This document shows positions 50,374-58,463 of a stretch of DNA of 64,000 nucleotides, piece after piece. The notes under the pieces were generated by a model. It was not told where the DNA came from and did no database searches. It worked only from the letters and a program-made list of their open reading frames with translations. The translations under genes and the position numbers were made by a program. The first letter of the stretch is position 1. Each line of letters starts with the position of its first letter. The DNA comes from JADFQT01 sp965216025 (GTDB lineage Bacteria; Chloroflexota; Dehalococcoidia; Lucifugimonadales; UBA3495): the NCBI GenBank assembly GCA_965216025.1, contig CBDCEX010000015.1, positions 1 to 64,000 on the forward strand, in the 5' to 3' direction.

Positions 50374-51150
50374 ATGCCTTACTTAGAACTTCGCGGCGTG
50401 CGCCTGTGGTTTGAGGACTCCGGTGTTAACCACCCCCCCGTTATCTTCTTGCACGCCGCCTCCGGCACCTTCGAAAGCTGGGTATATCAGTTGCCGGCTT
50501 TCACCCAGGCGGGCTTTCGCTGCATTACCTACGATCGGCGCGGCTGGGGTCGTTCCCAGCCCATGGATACTGGAGATCAGCCTGGCTGCGGGAGTTTGGA
50601 TCTCCACGGGTTGGTGGATCACCTGGCGCTGGACAGTTTTCATTTGGTGGCCACCGCTGCCGGCGGTATCGTCGCACTGGACTACGCGCTGACCTTCCCG
50701 GAGCGGGTCCGTGCCTTGGTGGTGGCCAACAGCATCGGCGGCATCCAGGATCCGGAATACCTAGAGGTGCAGCACCGGTTGCGGCCGTCCCAAATACAGG
50801 ACCTGCCCATCGAGTTGCGCGAGGTAGGACCGTCCTACCGGGGGACCAACCCCGAGGGGACGCAACTGTGGGTCGAGATCGAGCGTTCCAGCCGCCAGGG
50901 TGACACCCACGGACCGGCCCAACTGCTTCAGAATCCAATGACCTACGACCGGCTTGCCACCATGGGCGTCCCAACCCTGATCATCTCAGGCGGGGCCGAC
51001 CTGCTGTCGTCGCCGGCCTTGATGCGGATGATGGCCGCGCCCATCCCAGGCCACAAGTGGGCTTCCATCCCGGAAGCGGGTCACGCCTCATTCTGGGAAG
51101 AGCCGGACACCTGGAACCGGCTGGCGCTAGACTTCCTGGCCGATAAGTAG
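50374..51150 (+). CDS. Alpha/beta hydrolase-fold protein lacking the nucleophile Ser
   Basis: 258 residues with HG-like VIFLHAASGTFESW, YDRRGWGRS, and the elbow strand HLVATAAGGIVALDYAL, where the canonical GxSxGG is ATAAGG, so Ala occupies the nucleophile site. The acid (LIISGGADLLSS) and His (IPEAGHASFWEEP) remain. It may be a non-hydrolytic member of the fold (binding protein, lyase or dioxygenase-like) or an inactive enzyme. ATG 50374 has a GCAGGAG upstream at 50360. The frame is intact. Confidence 0.75.
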   Translation: MPYLELRGVRLWFEDSGVNHPPVIFLHAASGTFESWVYQLPAFTQAGFRCITYDRRGWGRSQPMDTGDQPGCGSLDLHGLVDHLALDSFHLVATAAGGIVALDYALTFPERVRALVVANSIGGIQDPEYLEVQHRLRPSQIQDLPIELREVGPSYRGTNPEGTQLWVEIERSSRQGDTHGPAQLLQNPMTYDRLATMGVPTLIISGGADLLSSPALMRMMAAPIPGHKWASIPEAGHASFWEEPDTWNRLALDFLADK

Positions 51151-51439
51151 GCGGCTACCCCAACCTGTCCTCCACCCCAGGGAGTAGAATTACATCTAAC
51201 AGGTTGAATTACTAGAGAATCGGAAAAGGCGAGCTCTCCCGAATCTGGCAGCCGCGGTCGTGGGAAATTAAGCCGCAATCAGGCCCTTGGTCTCGCATGG
51301 TTGGCGGCAAACCCGATATGCTGGTTCAGTTCGCCGAAAAATTGCCGGAACATGCAGCCTAATGGCCCTGCGACTAACCAAGAGGTGAGGTTCGACTAAA
51401 TAACTGAACACGCGCAAATCCAAACGGAGGAGTAGAGCC

Positions 51440-52321
51440 TTGACCATCAAGACCATAGCGATCATCAGCCCGGGAGACATGGGGAGCGGAATCGGAAAAG
51501 CACTTGTCCATGAGGGTTATCAAGTCCTTACGTGCTTAGAAGGAAGAAGTACCCTTACAAAAGAATTGGCACAAAAAGCAGGGTTTCAAGACACGCCAAA
51601 TCTTGCCACGCTACTAAGCCAAGCAGATTGTCTGATTTCTATTGTACCTCCTGAATCGGCGCTTTCTGTTGCCCAAGGCATCGCAGGACAAATCCAGAGC
51701 GCAAATCCTGGACTGCTCTACGTGGATTGCAACGCGATCGCTCCTCAAACAACCCTAAAGATAGCAGAAATTATTGACGGTGCAGGAGGACGCTATGTAG
51801 ATGGCGGAATCATAGGTTCTTCACCTGAAAGGAGGGGGCTGACCCGTGTCTACCTCTCGGGCCCTGACACGTCCGAACTGTTAGAGCTACATGGTCAAAA
51901 TATTGATTTCCGCAACTTGGGAGATGAAATAGGGGCGGCTTCAGCTCTGAAAATGTGCTATGCATCTCAAACGAAAGGCACCACTGCGCTATGGCTTCAC
52001 TCACTCATCACTGCGCAATCTCTTGGTGTTCTTGATACCCTGCGAAAAGAATGGACATCGAGCCATCCAGCATTATGGGGGCGTATGGAAGACAATATTC
52101 CCACTGTACCTCACAGGGCTGGAAGGTGGATAGGTGAAATGAAAGAAATTGCGCTCACCATGGAAGGAATAGGGTTGACTCCTGACGCTTTTGACGGAGC
52201 AGCTGCCATGTATGAATTAGTAGACGCAGTGTTTCATCAGAAGGGCTACAGCGAAGAGCCACCGATACTGGAGGTGCTCACCATGATCGAAGACCATCTC
52301 AATAACCACAACGGGATCTGA
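51440..52321 (+). CDS. NAD(P)-binding beta-hydroxyacid dehydrogenase-like protein
   Basis: 293 residues. The N-terminal Rossmann motif is IAIISPGDMGSGIGKAL with the G-x-G-x2-G pattern, followed by SIVPPESALSVAQGI and VDCNAIAPQTTLKIAE, typical of 6-phosphogluconate dehydrogenase/3-hydroxyisobutyrate dehydrogenase relatives. The C-terminal domain (LKMCYASQTKGTTALW) fits the DUF1932 subgroup with a conserved Lys. TTG 51440 follows GGAGGAG. The gene is A/T-richer in codon use than its neighbours, which might mean transfer. Substrate unknown. Confidence 0.82.
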   Translation: MTIKTIAIISPGDMGSGIGKALVHEGYQVLTCLEGRSTLTKELAQKAGFQDTPNLATLLSQADCLISIVPPESALSVAQGIAGQIQSANPGLLYVDCNAIAPQTTLKIAEIIDGAGGRYVDGGIIGSSPERRGLTRVYLSGPDTSELLELHGQNIDFRNLGDEIGAASALKMCYASQTKGTTALWLHSLITAQSLGVLDTLRKEWTSSHPALWGRMEDNIPTVPHRAGRWIGEMKEIALTMEGIGLTPDAFDGAAAMYELVDAVFHQKGYSEEPPILEVLTMIEDHLNNHNGI

Positions 52322-52488
52322 AATTATCTCGCATTTGCGAACTTTGCAGGCCTTCGCAGAGATATGAGACTCCGTCTGCACGTTGGTTGGCCGTCAGGTG
52401 GCGCCGTCTGGGCGGAGGACGGCAAAGCACTTGTTGGAGTTGAAGATGTAGGTCTTCCCCGGCGGGATAGGAGTAGCCCATCAACCTT

Positions 52489-53076
52489 ATGCAGCAGCTA
52501 TGGACGGGTGAAGAGGTAACATTCGAAGGCGAACTCTGGCAAGTCCTTGAAGCCAGAATGGCGATAACTCCAGTTCAGAAACCCCACCCGCCTATTTGGA
52601 TCGCAGCTCAAAGCGCCGGAGCCGCCCACCGGGCTGCCAATGTAAGGGATGCCTGTCTAATCGGTCATCAGCCAATCTGGGAGGACTTTCGGTTCCTGGC
52701 CGGTAAATACCGGCAGGCCCTTGTAGAGGTGGGCAAAGGTTCTCGGGGTTTATTGGCAGCCAACCGGTCCATGGCCATCGCCAAAGACCGAGAAACGGCA
52801 GTGTCCCAGGCGAAACTTGCCGGCGAGGCCAAGGCCGGAATGTACTCCTCATTCAACATACAAGAAGCCACCACCGTGGGCCTGGGGCTTGGTGGGTCTC
52901 GGGACCTCTTCCCACCGACCGTAAGAAGGACATCGGAAGTGCTGGCGGCGTCCAAAGACCGGACCTCCTTATCAGAACTCGGATGCTCCCGAAGGCCTGT
53001 CGCCAACGTGTTTTTAGGGAGTTTTAGTCCCAAAGTACCTGAACTCGAGGATGAAGGCTCGTCATACCACCTTTAA
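52489..53076 (+). pseudogene. LLM-class flavin-dependent oxidoreductase, fragment
   Basis: The frame gives MQQLWTGEEVTFEGELWQVL, ITPVQKPHPPIWIAAQSAGA and AGKYRQALVEVGK, which are central and C-terminal parts of luciferase-like monooxygenases. The N-terminal barrel half is missing upstream (52322-52488 shows only debris), and after VGLGLGGSRDLFPP the family sequence is lost to a frameshift. It is a relic of an F420- or FMN-dependent oxidoreductase. Confidence 0.72.
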
Positions 53077-53481
53077 CATTGTAGAATCGCCCCCGGCAAG
53101 CGGTCCCTCTAACCTGAGGTCTGGCCGATTGGCCGCCGATAGTGATATTGATTATCTGGGCACCAGGCGAGTCTGCGTCGGCGCATGCCTCTCGGTTTGG
53201 TATCGCTCAATGAATCCCGAACTCGGGAACCTGGCGAACCTCCTGATTGTTAGCTACAACTAACCCTTAACTTCTCCGTGCCTGCCTAGATTCAGCATCA
53301 CGGCCTACATCATTCGTCGCGGTACTCTTCCCCAACAGCGCCCGACTATACAACATTAGTTGTAGTGGGCCGTGAGTAAGCGCCGGTTTTCCTGTTTTGG
53401 GATTTACACAATTCCGCCGATGTTGGTTTTCACTTCCCCCGGTAACCTGATACCAACACAGATAAGCAGGAGGAACTGAAG
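53077..53481. other. Intergenic region, no genes
   Basis: No supported coding sequence. The complementary pair ACAACTAA (53258) and TTAGTTGT (53356) could form a weak long-range stem. Confidence 0.4.
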
Positions 53482-53679
53482 ATGGCCACGCTAAACAGCC
53501 CGGTCGATTTCCAGATACCCGCCAGTGAAAATCCCTTGGCACCTGAGGGCCTTTGGTCTCGAATCCTCAGTCAATTGGAGGGTTTGTTCGGAAAGGCGTG
53601 GAATTATCTGAACGAAGACATGGGACCGGCAGACATAGACGACAACAATCAACCTACCGGTGGCTGCTGCTGTCTGTAA
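53482..53679 (+). CDS. Small peptide with Cys-rich C-terminus (GGCCCL)
   Basis: ATG 53482 follows AGGAGG at good spacing. The 65-residue acidic peptide has a leader-like N-terminus, a WSRILSQLEGLFGKAWNYL amphipathic helix and a tail DDNNQPTGGCCCL ending in three consecutive Cys and Leu. No membrane helix, no known family. The arrangement (helix, flexible linker, Gly-Gly, Cys cluster) recalls peptide precursors or metal-binding peptides, but no modification, protease or transporter gene is adjacent. A genuine small gene is likely on the strength of its ribosome site. Confidence 0.55.
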   Translation: MATLNSPVDFQIPASENPLAPEGLWSRILSQLEGLFGKAWNYLNEDMGPADIDDNNQPTGGCCCL

Positions 53680-53687
53680 CCAAAGGT

Positions 53688-54293
53688 CTAATTTTCTAGA
53701 GCCAGCCCCTCTCGCAAGGCGTAACGGGCAGCCTCGGTTCGATTACTGACACCGATCTTGTCATAGATGTTGCTAACGTGGCGGCGTACGGTACTTTCAG
53801 TGATGACCAGTTCTTGACCAATGTCGCGGTTGCTTTTACCCTGAGTTATTAGTTGAAGCACCTCTACTTCACGGCGAGTCAAATTATCTGGATGGCTATG
53901 TGGAGCAGCGACAACTGATTCTAGTCCTTCCAACCGGTTCTGGACTCGCTCCATTAAGGGACGCATGCCGAGTTCGGTTGAGATGGACCGCGATTCTTCC
54001 AGCAGCGATATAGCCCTCTCTCGGTCGCCGGGCTCGTCTCTTTGCAGGAGAGTGTCGGCGTAGTCGCAGCAGGTCCAGGCCAGCTCAGGGTGGTATCCGG
54101 CCTCGCGGCAGAAAGCCAAGGCATCGTCGAAATGGTCTTTTGCCTGGTTCAGATTGCCCATTGTGTGGGCCACTAACCCTAGCGCACGGTCAGCAGATAG
54201 GGCAAATAGCGTCATCGTGTTGCGGTAAGGTTCGAGTGCTGAGTACTGCTCGGCGGCCATATCCCCATCGGACATTTCGGCAGCAAGAAAGCC
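53688..54293 (-). pseudogene. LuxR-family regulator, C-terminal fragment cut by IS630
   Basis: The frame from the IS630 edge (54293) encodes TPR-like helices (AVHTMGNLNQAKDHFDDALA-type pattern, ELAWTCCDYADTLLQ) and a C-terminal LuxR helix-turn-helix: NLTRREVEVLQLITQGKSNR, ITESTVRRHVSNIYDKIGVS. Such proteins are large ATPase/TPR regulators (LAL/MalT-like) or adenylate-cyclase-type LuxR proteins; the sensor part is missing. An internal ATG 54275 could start a short protein with the DNA-binding domain intact. Confidence 0.8.
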
Positions 54294-55177
54294 TAAACCA
54301 AAGCCAAGGTGGGAACTACATTTTGCAGCGATGGCAAAGGTAGGGAAGGTGTAAAAATCAATGCATCGGCTCGAGCTTGTAACAGGGTTCGGCAGCGATG
54401 TTTCACTTCATCCTTACGGTGAGCTAGTCCGCCGAAGAATGCATTCATCTTCTCTTGGACTTGGGCTTTTGTTCCCAGGCATTCGTTGGCCGTGACCTCT
54501 TCCCTGGCCCAGTCCCAGACGGCTTCGTCGGCATTGAAGTCTGGGCTGTAGGCCGGTAAGGCCACCAGCCTCAGCTGCAAGTCAGGGGTGGTCAAATAGC
54601 TGCGAATCGCTGCTCCTCGGTGGGCTGGCCCATTGTCCCAAATCACTACCAGAGGTCCAGGATGTTTTTCTCTTAGCTGCCGTAAAAAGGCGGTGGAGGT
54701 CTCGGCATTGCTGTTGCCGGCTATTTCCATGGCTTCCACCTCCCCAGCCTCCAAGCAAACTCCCGAGTAGTAGCAGGCCTTCTCTCCCCACCGAGGACTG
54801 GTAGAGTCCACCAGCGCCGGCTCTCCCTTGAGCACCCATTTCCCCCTCAGATCGGCATCGGCCCGAAAGTGGGCTTCGTCTACGAAGAAGATTTTGGCCC
54901 CACTCTCTTGGGCCTCCTCTCGGATTTGGCTGTACTGGAGGACGAAGGCTTTCCGCGCTTCATCCTTGGCTTTCAGGAGGCGTTTCTTGGGTCGCTTCAG
55001 CACGAAGCCCAACCGATGGAGGTAGTTCAAGCAACTGCTCCGACTCAACCCCAGGTCAAAGCTCTGCTTGAGAAATTGCCTCACTACTTTCCAATTCCAG
55101 TTGGACAATTCAACTCCCGCCTCTCCAGGCGGATTTTGCACCGCAGACTTCAGTTGGTTCTGTTGACCCCAGTTCAA
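54293..55177 (-). CDS. IS630 transposase orfB, copy 4
   Basis: 294 residues, same motifs as the other copies (DEAHFRAD, IWDNGPAHRG, SPDFNADEAVWDW). Stop TAG completed by the target TA. A few substitutions (QLRLVALPAY, RLREKHPGP-type) distinguish it from copies 1 and 3. Confidence 0.87.
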   Translation of the reverse strand: MNWGQQNQLKSAVQNPPGEAGVELSNWNWKVVRQFLKQSFDLGLSRSSCLNYLHRLGFVLKRPKKRLLKAKDEARKAFVLQYSQIREEAQESGAKIFFVDEAHFRADADLRGKWVLKGEPALVDSTSPRWGEKACYYSGVCLEAGEVEAMEIAGNSNAETSTAFLRQLREKHPGPLVVIWDNGPAHRGAAIRSYLTTPDLQLRLVALPAYSPDFNADEAVWDWAREEVTANECLGTKAQVQEKMNAFFGGLAHRKDEVKHRCRTLLQARADALIFTPSLPLPSLQNVVPTLALV

Positions 55178-55524
55178 GACGGGGGGGAACCCCCAGTCTG
55201 TTCAAAGACCAAACCTTGGGCCCCGCCTCGGCGAAAGTTGGCCAGCCAGTTTCCAATGGTATGAGGCTCTCTGTCCAAAGCCTCAGCCACCTGGATAGCC
55301 GACCACCCTTGGGCCAACAACCATAGCCCGTGCCATCGCTCTCGCTCCCGAGGTGTTGGCGCTCGATACATCCTTTCCCGTAAGTCACCTACATTGAATT
55401 GCCACTCTTCCATGAGTTGCACTATTTCCTTCATCCCTTCCACCACCGCCAATCGATTTCTTTTACAGAATATCGCAACTCCCCTGCCGGTTCGCTTTAT
55501 GTAGGTTTCACCTTAGCTTTGGTT
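54296..55524 (-). mobile_element. IS630-family element, copy 4 (1229 bp)
   Basis: TA flanks at 54294-54295 and 55525-55526. The left flank is a LuxR gene and the right flank shows no continuation of it, so, as for copy 1, the IS sits at a rearrangement junction. Confidence 0.9.
55174..55452 (-). CDS. IS630 orfA, copy 4
   Basis: 92-residue helix-turn-helix protein, 4-base overlap with orfB at the conserved C7 run. Slightly diverged N-terminus (VEGMKEIVQLMEEWQFNVG). Confidence 0.8.
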   Translation of the reverse strand: MAVVEGMKEIVQLMEEWQFNVGDLRERMYRAPTPRERERWHGLWLLAQGWSAIQVAEALDREPHTIGNWLANFRRGGAQGLVFEQTGGSPPS

Positions 55525-55526
55525 TA

Positions 55527-56171
55527 GAAGCCGTGGTTTCAAATTTTTCAAGCAGCGCAGTGTGGAGGAGGCATGCCGAGGTATCGGTAAATAAAAAAAG
55601 TAGCTGTAGCCAGGACAAGACTTGGGAATGGTTTAGACAACGACAAGGAAACACGGTCTAGACTCCCCGGCAAGTTGGAGTCAACTATGTTTAGAAATCC
55701 AAATGGAAATGACCTGGCTGAAGTAACAACGCCCACGTTCATCCAAGTGCCGTGCTTGTGGTCTTTATCCAATTTAGGGGAGACTCTCGGCCTGCCGCTT
55801 CCTGATACAAACCCAACCGACGAAGCCCTTGTTCTAATGCTGGAAGATAAGACGGAGGGTATGCTTCAGTCGTGGTGATCGCAACGAATCGGGCGCACTC
55901 GTCGGATGGCGGCGTTGTCTCAGCATTTATTCGTTCGTCGCGCTCAGGGTTACGCCAATGCTCTTCTGGCATCGACCGGAATCGACTCAAGGAGGGCAGG
56001 CGACTAAGAATGTTCATTCTCATCTTTCGAGCTGTATCGAAAAACCCCAACTTCAATATAAAGTATATCGCCCTCCGGTGGCTCGCTGCCAAACCGAAAG
56101 CTCCAAAGGTAGAGATAACCAGTCGCGGTGTCGTGGAGTTTACGAATCACTTTGGAATGTGACCCGGGGCA
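55527..56171. other. Intergenic debris region
   Basis: No supported gene. Short frames on both strands lack motifs and overlap each other. Confidence 0.45.
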
Positions 56172-56480
56172 TCAAACGACCCGATTGCTGGAAAACACCG
56201 TCCGGGCTAGGGCGTCTCGGGTGCCGGTGCTAAACCTGGCGTAGATGATCGTGTTCTGGATGTTCTTATGGCCCAGCCAGTCCTTGGCGAAGTAGATGTC
56301 TTCACCGGCGTCCAGGATGTGGGTACCTATGGAGTGTTTCAGGGCGTGAAAGTGCTGCTTCCCGCTGGGCAAACCCGCGTCTGAACTGTACTTCTTCAAT
56401 AAGATGCAACAGGGTGTGGCGGTCGATGGAGAACAGTCGGTTGGAGGGGAACAGGGTGGACTTGGCCTAGCGGGTTTCAT
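56172..56480 (-). pseudogene. Tyrosine recombinase C-terminal relic
   Basis: The frame contains HFHALKHSIGTHILDAGEDI, then WLGHKNIQNTIIYARFSTGT: the H-x-x-R/K box, the late H and the Tyr nucleophile of a XerD-like integrase. The box has Lys where Arg is normal. The upstream part of the catalytic domain is present only as debris in another frame (SIDRHTLLHLIEE). It is a fragment of an old integrase. Confidence 0.72.
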
Positions 56481-57180
56481 CCGGTCGCAAGGTAAAACGC
56501 CTTGTGGATGGGGGATTATTAAAGACTTCGATGTCCCATCCCTGACCTGTTAATAATCCATCTCTGGTCACTATTGCGCACTGCACTTTCCCTCCAATCG
56601 CCTGGTAATGTGCGTGTATTGTCGAATCGAGCGCCTCCATTACTCTAAGGCTCATCTGGCTAGGTTCAGAATACCCGCCACTGAGACGTTGTTTATCATC
56701 CAAAAGACTGGTGAACATAGCCTCCGCCTGCATATGCCCTCCGATAAGTTGATACGATCGGGAATAATGGGGGATGAATCTATCGTGGCTGGATAGCTTG
56801 AGTATGTGTGGCTCAGTGGTCGGGCCTGTAATTCCAATGAGGCATTCGACGTCTTTGTCTCGTGGCACCTCTGTGTCGAAGTAACCCCTAACCTAGGTGC
56901 CGAATTGGTCTAAACTAAAGCTCCCCAGTCCAGACATGAGCAGCTTTATTTCCTCTAGCGCCTTTCGGGCACCGGCGACGTCACCTGCAAAAACGGCGCC
57001 AGCATTCTTAGCAAGCGGCATTAACTTAAGACCGTCCTCGCATAGCGGGCGTTCCATTTCATCGGAATATAGCGAGTCGCCGGCGATTATTATTGCTCGT
57101 TCGAACATGCCGGTGCCCGCATTACGTTCAAGATTCCTTAGATCATTGGGCGGGTAGCAAACTGCTGCGCATAGGGTCAA
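56467..57180 (-). pseudogene. Proteasome-like Ntn hydrolase with in-frame TAG
   Basis: The start MTLCAAV places Thr directly after Met, as in Ntn hydrolases of the proteasome/HslV type. AIIIAGDSLYSDEM and LKLMPLAKNAGAVFAGDVAGA match the core beta strands (Asp and Lys17/33-like positions). TAG at 56893-56895 interrupts after LDQFGT. The same frame continues VRGYFDTEVPRDKDVECLIGI, SYQLIGGHMQAEAMF and YQAIGGKVQCAIVTRDG, the C-terminal half of the fold, to TGA at 56467. The whole would be about 237 residues, right for a beta-type subunit. Family assignment is by pattern only. Confidence 0.6.
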
Positions 57181-57303
57181 TTCGATCGCTCCGGATGCCT
57201 GATGTAGGGGTGCTTTCGTACAAATCCATCATACTCGCAAGGCTCGGAATATCTATATAGTTAGTTGGGCGTCCAGTCACTCTTAACCAAATAAGTGATT
57301 GTC

Positions 57304-58017
57304 TTGGCATTTCAGAAGCGCTGCGGCCCATGCCGCGGTGAACGCTATTATGGCTTAGATTTTAAGGATACCTGTATGATCTGCTCCGGCACTCGTGTGC
57401 TTGAGCTTACAGGTGATCCAAGGGACTACAGAGATTGCGGCCCATGCCGCGGTGAAGGTTAATATGTTCTAGATTTTAAAGATACCTGTAAGATTTGTCA
57501 TAGAATAGGCTTCATACCGATTACGACATCTAGCGATTCAGTTCCGCAAGAGCCTCGAGCACTTGTAGCATGTGCTTCGGAAAGGGAACAATTCCCGGCG
57601 ATTCAGATTTTCGATGCTCACCACTTACATTTTGCCATTGTAGAGGCAAGTAGGGCTTTGTTCGCGGATGGCCATTACTCTCAGCCAATCTTCGAAGCCT
57701 TCAAGCGAGTCAACGATGAAGTCAAGGCGGTATCGGGACTACGTGATAAGGATGGAAAGGACCTAATGGCCAACGCCTTTAGCAAGCAGGGAGCGGTTAT
57801 CCGTCTCAACCCTCTGAATACTCAATACGACAGGGATGAACAGGAAGGGTTTAAATTCCTTTTCATGGGGTCGATGCAGGGGATTCGAAACCCAAAGGCA
57901 CACGACAATGTGGTTCAGGACGACCCACACAAAACCCTCGAGTACCTGGGATTGGCGAGTCTTCTAATGAAGTGTTTGGAGGAACGGCAAGCTCCGGAGA
58001 AGCCGCAGACCCAGTAA
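57304..58017 (+). pseudogene. Ymh/TIGR02391-like protein with N-terminal zinc-finger repeats, nonsense-broken
   Basis: From 57658 the frame gives LFADGHYSQPIFEAFKRVN, then DGKDLMANAF and MGSMQGIRNPKAHDN, the signature of the Ymh (TIGR02391) family, found in many phage- and defence-associated loci. Upstream, the same frame carries two tandem repeats of CGPCRGE followed by YGLDFKDTC-x2-C/YVLDFKDTC-x2-C, a DnaJ-like zinc-binding pattern. A TAA at 57460-57462 breaks the second repeat. The only start seen upstream is TTG 57304. The C-terminal part could still be made from an internal start. Confidence 0.65.
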
Positions 58018-58372
58018 ACCAGGCCAACCTGCCTCTCGTTGTCAACAATGCAGTGCCTGCTTGCGGGTTAATCGCTAGGGATAAGCCCTTCGTTGGAGGG
58101 AGAAGTTCATCACCATTGCACGAACATCGGCATGACTACGTGTACATAACAGCTGTCTAACGGCCCTCGACCACTCGACTTCTCTATCCTTACCAGGCAA
58201 GGATTCCCCAGGTCGATTTTCGATATGGAAAATGACTCTCTCAGCCGTTACCAAGGTCTGGCGAAGTCTGGACTAGATTTGTTGGCTTCAATGTTGATCC
58301 GAGTCGATCCAATTAGGTTAGGCCGCCATCGATTCGTATAGTCACCTTGGACTGCAAATTGTAAACGCTGGA
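58018..58372. other. Intergenic region downstream of clpX
   Basis: No gene seen. It separates the Ymh relic from the clpX terminator region. Confidence 0.45.
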
Positions 58373-58424
58373 CCTTCCCCCTCGAGGGGGAAGGAACTTG
58401 GCTCCCTCTCCCTATGGGAGAGGG
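58373..58424 (-). terminator. Two palindromic hairpins downstream of clpX
   Basis: CCTTCCCCCTCGAGGGGGAAGG (58373-58394) is a perfect palindrome, and CCCTCTCCC-TAT-GGGAGAGGG (58404-58424) a second hairpin, followed by GGGGTGAGGG. The second has the sequence of the REP-like hairpins inside the tig-clpP element. They probably end or stabilise the clpX transcript. Confidence 0.6.
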
Positions 58425-58463
58425 TTGGGGTGAGGGCAATGCATGATAAGTGCTGCTGTAGTA

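Noticed and set aside
6547..57462. Genetic code change or stop-codon reassignment because many genes have in-frame stops
   Set aside because: TGA, TAA and TAG are all involved and all three are also used as normal stops in intact genes (integrases, clp genes, portal). Decay explains the pattern better.
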